From positions 1-34,194 of the forward strand of contig CACBED010000001.1 of NCBI GenBank assembly GCA_902538185.1: a stretch of DNA of 34,194 nucleotides, given 5' to 3'. The notes beneath the pieces were generated by a model that saw nothing but the letters and a program-made list of their open reading frames with translations, had not been told where the DNA came from and made no database searches. The translations under genes and the position numbers were made by a program. Origin of the DNA: an uncultured OCS116 cluster bacterium (lineage in GTDB: Bacteria > Pseudomonadota > Alphaproteobacteria > Rhizobiales > TMED25). Below are positions 8,407-16,714 of the stretch, one piece after another (position 1 is the stretch's first letter; every line of letters begins with the position of its first letter).

Positions 8407-9258
8407 ATGATTGAAAATATAAAATATCATAAAATGAATGGTGCGGGTAACGAGTTCATTATAATAGATAATTCAGATATTAACTTTACCTATACACCTG
8501 ATATCGTCATGTCAATATGCTCCAATTCCCCCGAAACGAGTTGTGATCAGCTGATTACAATTGAAAAAAGAGTTAGGCATTGCCTAAATCTAAATATTTG
8601 GAATAAAGATGGCAGTAAAGCAGAAGCATGCGGAAACGCATCAAGGTGTGTTGCAAAGTTAATCTTTGATGAAATAGGTGTTGAGTATGTTGAACTGAGA
8701 TCAGAAAATTGTACCCATCTTTGTAAGAAAATGGATAATGGCGGCGTTATCGTAAATATGGGTAAAGCAAATACTAATGGGAAGAATATTCCTATATCAC
8801 TTGATATGGATGACACATTAAACTTCAAATACAATTTTGAGTTTAAAGATCTGAAAAAGGTAAAATATACGAGTGTAATAAATGTTGGTAACCCTCACAT
8901 CATATTTTGGCTTGAGAGCATAAACAATATCAAACCAGAGGTAATAGGTCCGTTGGTTGAGAATCATAAAATTTTCCCAGAAAAGATAAATGTTAGTTTC
9001 GCCGAAATAGTTGATAAAAATAATATAAAGTTAGCGGTATGGGAAAGAGGCGCAGGAATAACCAAAGCCTGTGGCACCGCCGCGTGCGCGGCTGCGTACT
9101 CAGCAATGAAATTAGGACTTGCAAGTAATAATTTGAACATAAGTTTACCAGGAGGTATATTAGAAATAAGTATTGACCCCGAAGGTAATATTCATAAAAC
9201 TGGGGCGGTTGAACTTGAATATTCAAGTTCAATGACAATAGAAGAAACTGATGAGTAA
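8407..9258 (+). CDS. dapF: Diaminopimelate epimerase
   Basis: 283 residues, a typical length. It interconverts LL- and meso-diaminopimelate for lysine and peptidoglycan synthesis. KMNGAGNEFIIID marks the start; the two active-site cysteines lie in EACGNASRC and TKACGTAACAAA; GNPHIIFW and ERGAGITKACG flank the second. The GNGxRC motif appears as GNASRC, a tolerated variant. It starts 2 bp after the aminotransferase stop and overlaps mtaB by 8 bp. Confidence 0.97.
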   Translation: MIENIKYHKMNGAGNEFIIIDNSDINFTYTPDIVMSICSNSPETSCDQLITIEKRVRHCLNLNIWNKDGSKAEACGNASRCVAKLIFDEIGVEYVELRSENCTHLCKKMDNGGVIVNMGKANTNGKNIPISLDMDDTLNFKYNFEFKDLKKVKYTSVINVGNPHIIFWLESINNIKPEVIGPLVENHKIFPEKINVSFAEIVDKNNIKLAVWERGAGITKACGTAACAAAYSAMKLGLASNNLNISLPGGILEISIDPEGNIHKTGAVELEYSSSMTIEETDE

Positions 9259-10489
9259 TAATTTAAATTTTATAACATTTGGCTGCAAACTTAATGCTTT
9301 TGAAACGCAAGTCATGAAGGAAAAGGCTGAGGGTTATTTTTTGACTAACCATAGTTTTATCAATAGTTGTGCTGTAACAAACGAAGCTGTTAAGCAATCA
9401 AGAAGAGCTATTAGAAAAGAAAAGAGAAATAACCCAACTAATAAGATTGTTGTAACTGGCTGCGCCGCCGAACTCTATCCATCGGAATTCATTGATATGC
9501 CAGAAGTTGATATTGTCATTGGAAATGACGATAAAACCAAATCAAGTACATTTATGAACCTCGCACAAATTGATGATGCGGATAATAAAGTAATTGAGCT
9601 TACGCACGAAGATCCACCTTTCATAAATAACTTTGACAACAGAACAAGAGCCTTTGTCCAAATACAAAATGGGTGTGACCATAGATGTACATTTTGCATA
9701 ATTCCCCATGCAAGAGGTAATTCAAGGTCACTAGATGAAAGGCACATAATAAAACAAATTCAGACACTGATTGATGAGAGTTATCAGGAGATAATATTGA
9801 CTGGAGTTGATATTACTTCTTATGGAAAAGATCTTAATGAGGAAACTAACCTTGGAATACTTATAAAGAACATAATTAAAAAGACAAATAACTTAAAAAG
9901 ACTCAGAATTTCTTCAATTGACTCAATAGAAATTGATGATGACTTTCTCGAAGTATTCTCAAGTGAAGAAGTAATAATGCCTCACTTGCATTTATCTCTT
10001 CAGTCCGGTAACGACCTAATTCTAAAAAGAATGCTTCGCAGACATCAAACATCAGATGCAGTCAAATTTTGTGAAAGAATCCAAAAAATAAGGCCAAACA
10101 CAGTGTTTGGAGCTGACATGATCGCTGGATTCCCGACAGAAACAGATGACATGCATAGGAGTACAATGCAGCATATTAATGACTGTGACATAACATATCT
10201 GCATGTATTTCCTTTTTCATCAAAAACCGGAACACCGGCATCAAAAATGCCGCAAGTCGAAAAAAATATCATTCAGCGTCGTGCAAAAGATCTAAGAACG
10301 CTCGGCATGCAAAAAATGAACCTATTCCTAATGAGAGAAATTGGTAAGGAAAAAGCTATACTGATTGAAAAACAGGGATTTGGTCGTACTGAGCAATACT
10401 CAAAGGTTATAGTTAATGAAGTGGGCAATCCGGGTGAAATAATTAAAAAAAAGATTATAGGTATTTCAAAGGATCAACTAATTGCATAA
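9251..10489 (+). CDS. mtaB: tRNA t6A37 methylthiotransferase MtaB (radical SAM)
   Basis: 412 residues. The N-terminal methylthiotransferase domain has three conserved cysteines (FGCKLNAFET, INSCAVTNEA, VTGCAAELYP). The radical-SAM cluster motif is CDHRCTFCIIPHARG, followed by SLQSGNDLILKRMLRRH and AGFPTETD, and the end looks like a TRAM-type RNA-binding domain. It converts t6A to ms2t6A at position 37 of ANN-decoding tRNAs. Overlap with dapF and the following ftsY reproduce the common alphaproteobacterial dapF–mtaB–ftsY order. Confidence 0.95.
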   Translation: MSNNLNFITFGCKLNAFETQVMKEKAEGYFLTNHSFINSCAVTNEAVKQSRRAIRKEKRNNPTNKIVVTGCAAELYPSEFIDMPEVDIVIGNDDKTKSSTFMNLAQIDDADNKVIELTHEDPPFINNFDNRTRAFVQIQNGCDHRCTFCIIPHARGNSRSLDERHIIKQIQTLIDESYQEIILTGVDITSYGKDLNEETNLGILIKNIIKKTNNLKRLRISSIDSIEIDDDFLEVFSSEEVIMPHLHLSLQSGNDLILKRMLRRHQTSDAVKFCERIQKIRPNTVFGADMIAGFPTETDDMHRSTMQHINDCDITYLHVFPFSSKTGTPASKMPQVEKNIIQRRAKDLRTLGMQKMNLFLMREIGKEKAILIEKQGFGRTEQYSKVIVNEVGNPGEIIKKKIIGISKDQLIA

Positions 10490-10509
10490 TTAAATACAGA
10501 TAATTGGAA

Positions 10510-11433
10510 ATGAAAAATACTTGGTTCCAAAAATTAAAAAGTAGTCTTACCAAATCTTCAACGGTAATCTCAGAGGGTATCACAAATATAATATCATCAC
10601 GTAGGTTAGATGATGAAACTCTTCAAGAACTCGAGGATCTTCTTATAAAAGCTGATTTGGGTGTAGATAACTCTGTTTCAATAATTGAAAATTTAAAAAA
10701 AGAAAAATTTAATAAAGATGTTGAGACTGATGAGATAAAAAACTTCATAGCACACCAAATTGAGTTGAAGCTCGAGGGATCATATTCACCATTAGATACA
10801 GAAAAATCTAAATCACCCCGAACGATAATTGTTGTTGGAGTTAATGGATCTGGAAAAACAACGACAATTGCGAAGCTTGCATATCTAATGAAAAATAATG
10901 GGGCAAGGGTTGTTCTTGGTGCAGCAGATACATTTAGAGCAGCGGCCACTCAACAATTAGAAATGTGGGCTGAAAGATTAAACATCGATATTGTAAGCCT
11001 ACCAGAAACAAAGGATGCCGCCAGTGTTGCTTTTGAAACAATAAAAATAGCTACAGAAAATAATTATGATGCTGCGATCATTGATACTGCAGGCAGACTT
11101 CAAAACAGAAGTGAGCTCATGGATGAGCTTGCCAAAATAATTAAGGTTATTAAAAAATTCGAACCACAAGCCCCACATTCGATATTACTTACATTAGATG
11201 CAACTGCAGGTCAGAATGCGATTCAGCAAGCTAAAGTCTTTAGTGAAATTGCGAGAATCACAGGGCTTATAGTTACAAAGCTGGATGGCTCTGCAAAAGC
11301 TGGCTACGTGGTATCAATTTCACAAGAATTAAAAATCCCAATTCACTTCATTGGTGTCGGAGAAAGTATAGAAGATTTAAGTGACTTCAATATAAAAGAT
11401 TTTTCGCGCCTAATCGTTGGACTTGATAAATAG
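10510..11433 (+). CDS. ftsY: SRP receptor GTPase FtsY
   Basis: Domain N (WFQKLKSSLTKSS, LQELEDLLIKADLGVDNS) is followed by the G domain: VGVNGSGKTTTIAKLA, AADTFRAAATQQLEMWAERL, DTAGRLQNRSELMDEL, TKLDGSAKAGYVVSI and FIGVGESIEDLSDF. At about 308 residues it lacks the long acidic A domain of E. coli FtsY, as is usual outside gammaproteobacteria. It receives SRP–ribosome complexes at the inner membrane. The ORF track begins at a TTG (10504); the ATG at 10510 is the likelier start. Confidence 0.96.
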   Translation: MKNTWFQKLKSSLTKSSTVISEGITNIISSRRLDDETLQELEDLLIKADLGVDNSVSIIENLKKEKFNKDVETDEIKNFIAHQIELKLEGSYSPLDTEKSKSPRTIIVVGVNGSGKTTTIAKLAYLMKNNGARVVLGAADTFRAAATQQLEMWAERLNIDIVSLPETKDAASVAFETIKIATENNYDAAIIDTAGRLQNRSELMDELAKIIKVIKKFEPQAPHSILLTLDATAGQNAIQQAKVFSEIARITGLIVTKLDGSAKAGYVVSISQELKIPIHFIGVGESIEDLSDFNIKDFSRLIVGLDK

Positions 11434-11435
11434 AA

Positions 11436-11882
11436 ATGCCTGTTAGAAAAAAGCCCCCAAAGTCAGAAAATCCAAAGGGGTCAATATTTCTCTTATTTCA
11501 CCAAGTACAGCAAAAAATGGATATTGAGCAAAAAAATATTTTTTTGAAATATGATATAACGCCAAGGCAATTTATCGTACTTCAAACAATCGATTTTCAG
11601 CCAGGATCTAATCAAAATGAAATTGTAAAGTCTATCAATATAGACCGGTCAACACTTAGCAAGATTATAGAAAAGCTAGAAAGTAAGAATTATATATCAA
11701 GTCAACACAAAGAGGGTGATAAAAGGCATAAACAGCTAAATATTAGCTCAAAAGGTAGGAGCATGCTGCGAAGACTCCAGCAGAATGTAAAAGATTTAGA
11801 AAATATTTTCATAAAAGAAATTGAACTTGACACAAAAAAGAAATTTTTGTCAAGCCTCAGGGCATACGTAACTAATAAATAA
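11436..11882 (+). CDS. MarR-family winged-helix transcriptional regulator
   Basis: 148 residues. Helix-turn-helix and wing are visible: PRQFIVLQTIDFQPGSNQNEIVKSINIDRSTLSKIIEKLESKNYISSQ followed by EGDKRHKQLNISSKGRSML. The N-terminus is basic (PVRKKPPKSENPKGS). It follows ftsY with a 2 bp gap, so it is expressed with it; many alphaproteobacteria have other genes after ftsY. The target and ligand are unknown; nearby efflux genes (SMR, MFS) are possible targets but no operator evidence supports that. Confidence 0.9.
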   Translation: MPVRKKPPKSENPKGSIFLLFHQVQQKMDIEQKNIFLKYDITPRQFIVLQTIDFQPGSNQNEIVKSINIDRSTLSKIIEKLESKNYISSQHKEGDKRHKQLNISSKGRSMLRRLQQNVKDLENIFIKEIELDTKKKFLSSLRAYVTNK

Positions 11883-11903
11883 TATCACACAAAAGATATT
11901 ATT
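11878..11903. terminator. Inverted repeat between convergent marR-like and dinB genes
   Basis: AATAATATC and GATATTATT form a perfect 9 bp stem around an 8-nt loop. It overlaps the marR-like stop and ends 8 bp before the dinB stop. It is AT-rich and lacks a clear T-run, so it is either a weak bidirectional terminator or a processing hairpin. Confidence 0.35.
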
Positions 11904-11910
11904 AAGGAGA

Positions 11911-13113
11911 CTACTCCCTTTCAAAAAATCCAGGGTGCTCTCTATGAACCCCAAAATTTATTATCCTCTTTCCGTAACGCATATTTAAATTATCAATGGA
12001 TGTAGATAATTTTTCTCTAGTATTTTTTTCTCCTGGATGTAAGTTTAATAAGAATTCACCTGACCTATCTTTTAAATAAATTAATCCACTGAGTCTAACG
12101 CCAACAAAGTCTACTTTTTTAGGGTCTAGTGTTAAAATCATTTTATCCCATAGTCCTTTGAATTCTTTCAGGAAAAATAATGTATCTTGGGAGAAGGAAA
12201 AAGTTATAGAGTCCTGCCAAACGCCAATATCACTTAATCTAATAAAGACATCTAGACGGCTTGAGCAATAATTATACTTTCTAATTCGTTCGGTGGATTT
12301 TTCTAATAGCCACCTGCCTACGAGGTAAGCTCTATTCGGAGAGCGGTTCTCCGGTGAAAGAACCTTTGAATTACCGTAGCTACCTCTATTAGACCTATTA
12401 ATAGGAATATTCTCACCTTTCAGAGACCTTACAAATCGCTCGCCCTCTATGGATCTCCAAACCAACCTAGCGTGACGCGGATCCATTTCATGTAAATCTT
12501 TAATAGAGTATATTCTTGCTCCTAAAAGCCTCCTTTTAATGCCCTTGGAAATTCCAGGAAGATCTTCCAAGGATAAATGGTTGATCTTTCCAGGCATATT
12601 CTCTTTACATAACCATTGCAATCCATTTGGCTTTTTTATCTTACCTGCGATCTTCGCCAATAAAGGATTTGGTCCAATACCTATTGACAGTCTTATTTCT
12701 TCCCCAACCTCTTTCCTAATAAGACCCTTTATCTTCATTGATAGATCTACCGCTTTTGAGAGTTTTGAATGACTGTTACCTAGATATATTTGAAACTCAT
12801 CAATGGATCTAACACTTTCCAGCTCAGCTACGCTATCCAGTAAATATGAAATATATCTATTATACTTTGCATATAGCTTATGCCTACTCTGCCTAAAATT
12901 AATAGCTGGACACAAAGTCTTAGCCTCATAAACTCTAGTCCCTGTTTTTATACCATACGCCTTCGCCTCATAACTAGCAGCCACTACACATCCCGAATCG
13001 TTATCTATGGCCGCTACCGCTACAGGCTTATTTCGTAAATTAGGATCTAATTGTTGTTCAATACTTGCAAAAAAGCTATCCATATCAATATATAAGGTTC
13101 TAAAGTTCGTCAT
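11911..13113 (-). CDS. dinB: Y-family DNA polymerase (DinB-type), SOS-controlled
   Basis: 400 residues. Translesion polymerase signatures are intact: LYIDMDSFFASIEQQ with metal ligand D10, GCVVAASYEAKAYGI, RSIDEFQIYL with D105/E106, LSIGIGPNPLLAKIAGKIKKPNG, and a helix-hairpin-helix LPGISKGIKRRLLGARI. A little-finger-like region follows. Because the catalytic acidic residues are retained it is not an ImuB-type pseudo-polymerase. No canonical QLxLF clamp-binding peptide is visible at the C-terminus (it ends PGFFERE). A perfect GTTC-N7-GTTC LexA box 33 bp upstream of the ATG strongly suggests DNA-damage induction. Confidence 0.92.
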   Translation of the reverse strand: MTNFRTLYIDMDSFFASIEQQLDPNLRNKPVAVAAIDNDSGCVVAASYEAKAYGIKTGTRVYEAKTLCPAINFRQSRHKLYAKYNRYISYLLDSVAELESVRSIDEFQIYLGNSHSKLSKAVDLSMKIKGLIRKEVGEEIRLSIGIGPNPLLAKIAGKIKKPNGLQWLCKENMPGKINHLSLEDLPGISKGIKRRLLGARIYSIKDLHEMDPRHARLVWRSIEGERFVRSLKGENIPINRSNRGSYGNSKVLSPENRSPNRAYLVGRWLLEKSTERIRKYNYCSSRLDVFIRLSDIGVWQDSITFSFSQDTLFFLKEFKGLWDKMILTLDPKKVDFVGVRLSGLIYLKDRSGEFLLNLHPGEKNTREKLSTSIDNLNMRYGKRIINFGVHREHPGFFERE

Positions 13114-13145
13114 TTATAATTTTTTTCTTTATTTTTTTTATTTTT

Positions 13146-13160
13146 GTTCTTATTTTGTTC
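13146..13160. promoter_or_regulatory. LexA (SOS) box between dinB and a divergent small ORF
   Basis: The plus strand reads GTTC TTATTTT GTTC, an exact match to the direct-repeat GTTC-N7-GTTC LexA site of alphaproteobacteria. It lies 33 bp upstream of the dinB ATG and 6 bp upstream of the small ORF's ATG (13167). A TATTTT hexamer falls inside the box and TATACT lies directly after it, so LexA bound here would block promoters toward the small ORF and probably also dinB. Confidence 0.82.
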
Positions 13161-13166
13161 TATACT

Positions 13167-13469
13167 ATGGAGAAAAAAAAACAATTAAAAAATGTTGCTT
13201 TTGGAGGTGATTGGTCTGAGAAAAGTTTAGAAGATCATGAAAAAAAAACCTTCTTAAGAAAAATGAATAATATACAAGAGTCTTGCTTCTCAAATGAGAT
13301 AGGAGAGGAGGATCTGCAAGGGGTTTTATACTACATAAGAAATAACTTAGAAAAAGGTCATGTATTTGCAAAATCATTCGAAGAAAAACTTGGAATAAAG
13401 GATCCTTATCTGAGAAAAGTAGAATTACTGAAGACTATAAATAATATAAAAAAATGGCTAGCAGTCTAA
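13167..13469 (+). CDS. Small soluble protein of unknown function, probably SOS-linked
   Basis: I do not recognise this protein. From ATG 13167 it is 100 residues, charged and probably helical (LQGVLYYIRNNLEKGHVFAKSFEEKLG), with no membrane segment or signal peptide. The ORF track starts at a TTG inside the LexA box; the ATG at 13167 is more likely. No Shine-Dalgarno precedes that ATG, and a TATTTT hexamer at 13151–13156 would put the transcript start within a few bases of it, so a near-leaderless mRNA is possible. A strong GGAGGTGA at 13203 has no useful in-frame start behind it. It is divergent from dinB across the LexA site. Confidence 0.6.
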   Translation: MEKKKQLKNVAFGGDWSEKSLEDHEKKTFLRKMNNIQESCFSNEIGEEDLQGVLYYIRNNLEKGHVFAKSFEEKLGIKDPYLRKVELLKTINNIKKWLAV

Positions 13470-13486
13470 TTATTACCTATTTACAA

Positions 13487-13816
13487 TCACCCTGATTGAG
13501 TCCTAGACATCGTGAATATTATCAAGACACCTAGGGTTATAAGCCCAATGCCTATTAAGGCGGCCATATCCAGATTTTGTTTAAAATAAAAGTAACCGAC
13601 AAGGGTCACTAATACTATCCCCACGCCAGACCATATTGCATAAACAATACCAACCGCAAGATATTTTAGAGTAATTGCAGATAAGAAAAGAGCCAAACAA
13701 AAAAGAGCTATAGCTAAGATAGATGGAAAGAGTTGTGTAAAGCCATTAGACATTTTTAGAAATGTAGTCCCAAGTGTCTCTGCAATTACCGCTAAAAATA
13801 AATATAACCAGTGCAT
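13487..13816 (-). CDS. Small multidrug resistance (SMR/EmrE-type) efflux protein
   Basis: 109 residues with four hydrophobic segments. The membrane-embedded Glu essential for proton/drug exchange is E13 in FLAVIAETLGTTFLKMSNGFT. YLAVGIVYAIWSGVGIV and the Tyr/Trp pattern in TM3 also fit EmrE/QacE. These inner-membrane dimers export lipophilic cations; some SMR members instead export guanidinium or betaine-type compounds. The gene is single, without a second SMR partner, consistent with a homodimer. It lies 51 bp upstream of the MFS gene end, in the same direction. Confidence 0.93.
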   Translation of the reverse strand: MHWLYLFLAVIAETLGTTFLKMSNGFTQLFPSILAIALFCLALFLSAITLKYLAVGIVYAIWSGVGIVLVTLVGYFYFKQNLDMAALIGIGLITLGVLIIFTMSRTQSG

Positions 13817-13866
13817 CTTATAAATATCCTAATCTTTGATATATAGTAATATAACAATCTGAAAGT

Positions 13867-15099
13867 TCAATTATTAAGATCCTTCATATCCTTTACCTCC
13901 TTCAAACCAGGAAATAAAAACCACCAAATAATTGAAAAAGAAACTGTTAGCATCCCACCTATCATAATCGCAGGAGCTATGCCGATAATACTTGCAGACA
14001 AACCTGCCCTAAAATCTCCTAACTCATTTGACCCAGTAGTTATAACGGAGTGAACTGACATAACTCTACCTCTCATATTATTCGGTGTAACAAGTTGTAC
14101 TATTATCTGCCTTATGTTCATGCTAATCATATCGGATGCCCCATAAATAAAAAGTGCAACAAGTGAAATCCATAACGTTGTTGATAAAGCAAATGTAATT
14201 GTGGCACTCCCAAAAATAATAATTGAATAAATTAGCATCCTACCCGGATACCTTAATGATGGTAATTGAGATAATGTCATTGCCGCGAATAATGCGCCGA
14301 TTGATGGTGTTGCTCTCAGTACTCCAAGGCCCTCAGAGCCAATATCCAAAATATCAATAGCAAATATGGGTAACATACCCATGACACTGCTAAACAACAT
14401 TGCAACAATATCTATTGTCATTGTTCCAAGCACTATTTTTGTTTTCCAAACATAAACAAACCCACTGAGCAAAACCTTTACATTTATCTGCTTGATCTCT
14501 CCAGATCCACTTCCAATATCTGGAAGTGATATCGCGCTTAATGTGGAAATTATGAAGCTAATTAAAGCCACCAAATAAACCCACTCATTAATGTATGCGA
14601 TTAATATCCCAGCAGCGATTGGGCCCGCTAATGAGCCAAACTCTTCAAAAAAGTTAACGTAATGTACGGCTCTTGGGAAAATTTCAGACTTGACTAAATT
14701 TGGTAGAATCGCAAAGCTACTGGGGCCTTCAAAAGACATTGCAACTCCATGTAATATTAAGATCAAATAAATTGGAATAACTGAGCCATCATCTAATTTG
14801 TAAGCAGAATAATATAAAAGAAACCCAGCAACAAAAACCTGAACTATGTTACATATTATGAGTATATGTCTCCTGTTGTATTTATCAGCGATAACACCTG
14901 CAGGTAAAATCAGGAAAAATTGTGGGGCAAATTGAATAAGTCCAATAAGCCCTAAAGCAAGCGGACTTCCCGTCTGTACATATATTTGCCAACCAACTGT
15001 TAAGGTTATTATTTTGAGCGCAAAATGACTAGACCATGTAAGACTTATAAACTTTAGCAGATTTATATTAAGTAATGTACTTTTAGAAAGTCTATTCAT
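13867..15099 (-). CDS. Major facilitator superfamily transporter (EntS/MFS_3-like)
   Basis: 410 residues with about 12 membrane helices. The MFS loop 2–3 signature appears as PAGVIADKYNRRHILIICN. RATPSIGALFAAM, SVHSVITTGSNELGDFRAG and VTPNNMRGRVMSVHSV are typical of the MFS_3/EntS-type exporters. This subgroup is often annotated as enterobactin exporter or drug efflux, but specificity is not predictable. Together with the SMR gene downstream it forms a two-gene efflux neighbourhood. Confidence 0.9.
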   Translation of the reverse strand: MNRLSKSTLLNINLLKFISLTWSSHFALKIITLTVGWQIYVQTGSPLALGLIGLIQFAPQFFLILPAGVIADKYNRRHILIICNIVQVFVAGFLLYYSAYKLDDGSVIPIYLILILHGVAMSFEGPSSFAILPNLVKSEIFPRAVHYVNFFEEFGSLAGPIAAGILIAYINEWVYLVALISFIISTLSAISLPDIGSGSGEIKQINVKVLLSGFVYVWKTKIVLGTMTIDIVAMLFSSVMGMLPIFAIDILDIGSEGLGVLRATPSIGALFAAMTLSQLPSLRYPGRMLIYSIIIFGSATITFALSTTLWISLVALFIYGASDMISMNIRQIIVQLVTPNNMRGRVMSVHSVITTGSNELGDFRAGLSASIIGIAPAIMIGGMLTVSFSIIWWFLFPGLKEVKDMKDLNN

Positions 15100-15219
15100 C
15101 TATCATGGGTCCAATTCATATATTTCGTAACTATTATGAAATACATATGGATGATTTTTATAAAACCAGCTAGGATAATCCATACATAAAACTGTGATAA
15201 AACCTGTTAAAGATTATAC

Positions 15220-15483
15220 ATGAAACTAATATATGAATTATTAATAAGATTAACTGTTTTGTTAGGGATTATTTCTTATCTGCTTACGGTTGGAATCGCA
15301 TTTGTAAAAAATGGGTTTGTAGTTGGAGTACTCAGTGCAAGTCTGCCCCTAATCTCTAATACCTATTGGACATATGCATTATGGAATGAGCCTGATAAAT
15401 TCTATCAAATATATGTTAATGGACAAATTATTCTTTTCATACTCATACTATTAAGCATTGCCCTGCATAAACTAAAATCCTGA
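15220..15483 (+). CDS. Small integral membrane protein of unknown function
   Basis: 87 residues with three hydrophobic stretches (about 9–29, 33–52 and 67–83) and short polar ends; NEPDKFYQIYVNGQ forms the loop before the last helix. I do not recognise the family. It is divergent from the MFS gene (120 bp gap) and convergent with tRNA-Arg, so it is probably monocistronic. Base composition does not differ visibly from its neighbours. Confidence 0.65.
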   Translation: MKLIYELLIRLTVLLGIISYLLTVGIAFVKNGFVVGVLSASLPLISNTYWTYALWNEPDKFYQIYVNGQIILFILILLSIALHKLKS

Positions 15484-15490
15484 GTTATTA

Positions 15491-15567
15491 TGGCGCACCC
15501 GGAGAGATTCGAACTCCCGACCAAGTGGTTCGAAGCCACCTACTCTATCCAGCTGAGCTACGGGTGC
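15491..15567 (-). tRNA. tRNA-Arg, anticodon TCG
   Basis: The minus strand folds into a full cloverleaf. GCACCCG pairs with CGGGTGC, the D arm is GCTC/GAGT, the anticodon stem is GGTGG/CCACT with loop CTTCGAA, and the T arm is GGGAG TTCGAAT CTCTC. The discriminator G and an encoded CCA complete it. The TCG anticodon reads CGA-type arginine codons. No integrase or repeated attachment site is seen beside it. Confidence 0.97.
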
Positions 15568-15603
15568 GAAATACTAAATTCAAATTAGCTAGGGTCACAA
15601 TAT

Positions 15604-16446
15604 CTACAGCTTCAATGAAATTCTATCAAATAGATTATCTGTCAAAAATCTTTTCAAATACATCATTATCACTGTTGCCCAAGTAATTCTGTATCTTATA
15701 CGTGGATTACGTGCTGTACAAGCGTGTATAACTGCTTTACTAACAGCATTTGGTAATAGCTCAAATGTAGTTTTCTTTATTTTCTTTGATTCTAACCTTG
15801 GAATTATTTTATTTACATAAATTGATTTATAATCAGACTCCTGCCAATCTATAGACTCTTTAAAGCGAATGTAGCTATTTTCTCGAAACTTAGTCGTAAT
15901 TGGACCCGGTTGTATTATTATTACTTTTATATTGTCATCTTTTATTTCTAATCTAAGAGTATCTGACATGGCTTCAATCGCATATTTTGTTGCCGTATAG
16001 GCGCCACGATATTTTAGTGCCATAAAGCCTAAAATTGATGAGTTCTGGATTATCCGACCAGAGCCATTTACTTTCATATGTGGGATAATTTCTTTTGTGA
16101 GGGAATGCCACCCAAAAAAATTGGTTTCAAAGATGCCTCTTAAAGAATCCACAGGAATATCTTCTACTAGAGCGGGTAGTCCGTAGGCCCCATTATTAAA
16201 TAAAACATCAATCTTGCCATTCGTTTTTTCTAATGTATATTCCAGCCCCGATAGAATAGATTTCTGATTATCGTAATCAATGAGAGTGCTAGAGAGGCCG
16301 TATCTATCTTCTAATATTTTACAATCCTTCTCTTTACGGCAGGAAGCTATGACATTCCAACCCAATTTACTTAAATCCTTTGCTACAGCCAAACCAATAC
16401 CACTTGAGGATCCGGTGATTAAAATACTTTTCTTATCATTGTTCAT
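15604..16446 (-). CDS. Short-chain dehydrogenase/reductase (SDR)
   Basis: 280 residues, classical SDR. It has the cofactor motif TGSSSGIGLA (TGxxxGxG), NNGAYG (NNAG variant), NSSILG with the active-site Ser near 136, and catalytic Y150/K154 in YTATK, then PGPITTKF. SCRKEKD after strand 2 suggests NADP(H) preference through the Arg/Lys. The C-terminal stretch beyond residue 200 resembles SDRs acting on retinol-, steroid- or fatty-acid-like substrates, but the substrate is not predictable. It lies just upstream of the tRNA on the same strand. Confidence 0.92.
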   Translation of the reverse strand: MNNDKKSILITGSSSGIGLAVAKDLSKLGWNVIASCRKEKDCKILEDRYGLSSTLIDYDNQKSILSGLEYTLEKTNGKIDVLFNNGAYGLPALVEDIPVDSLRGIFETNFFGWHSLTKEIIPHMKVNGSGRIIQNSSILGFMALKYRGAYTATKYAIEAMSDTLRLEIKDDNIKVIIIQPGPITTKFRENSYIRFKESIDWQESDYKSIYVNKIIPRLESKKIKKTTFELLPNAVSKAVIHACTARNPRIRYRITWATVIMMYLKRFLTDNLFDRISLKL

Positions 16447-16600
16447 TATTTGCTCTGATTAAAATTGAAAGTTTTAGATCAATTTTTTTTAAATTATTTA
16501 TGATCATTAAAAAAAGCCCTCTTCCTTTGCTTAAAGTTATCCCAAACAATTAAATCATAATTAAGGTTTTATCAACCATTTGGCTACTAGAATATCGGCA

Positions 16601-16662
16601 AAGTGATAAATTTTTAATCACTTGACTATTTTTTCGGCACATTTAGACTTTAAATAGTGATT
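16601..16662. promoter_or_regulatory. Three AGTGAT-type elements in the leader of the small membrane gene pair
   Basis: AAGTGAT (16601–16607) and ATCACTT (16617–16623) form a perfect 7 bp dyad around 9 nt. A third copy, AGTGATT, lies at 16656–16662 and pairs with AATCACT (16616–16622) across 33 nt. The elements surround and overlap the candidate promoter, as operator half-sites or a leader hairpin would. Confidence 0.4.
16622..16649 (+). promoter_or_regulatory. Candidate sigma-70 promoter for the small hydrophobic protein pair
   Basis: TTGACT (16622–16627), a 16 bp spacer and TAGACT (16644–16649). The -35 matches consensus at five of six positions and the -10 at four. The predicted start near 16656 leaves about a 60 nt leader before the ATG at 16715. 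The rest of the 256 bp gap (16447–16702) is AT-rich with no other gene. Confidence 0.45.
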
Positions 16663-16714
16663 CTATTTACTAAGTTTAAACGCTAAAAAATAGAAAATAA
16701 AGATGGGAGAAGTT

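Noticed and set aside
13097-13108. Second GTTC pair (GTTC-N4-GTTC) at the dinB start
   Set aside because: Spacing is 4 rather than 7 and it lies at the start of the coding sequence, so it is not a standard LexA box.
13484-13498. CAATCA-CCC-TGATTG dyad between the small ORF and SMR gene
   Set aside because: The 6 bp stem has a 3-nt loop and no T-run on either side, so I do not call it a terminator.
15491-15567. tRNA-Arg as integration site of a mobile element
   Set aside because: No integrase, no repeated 3' tRNA segment and no unusual gene content are present nearby.
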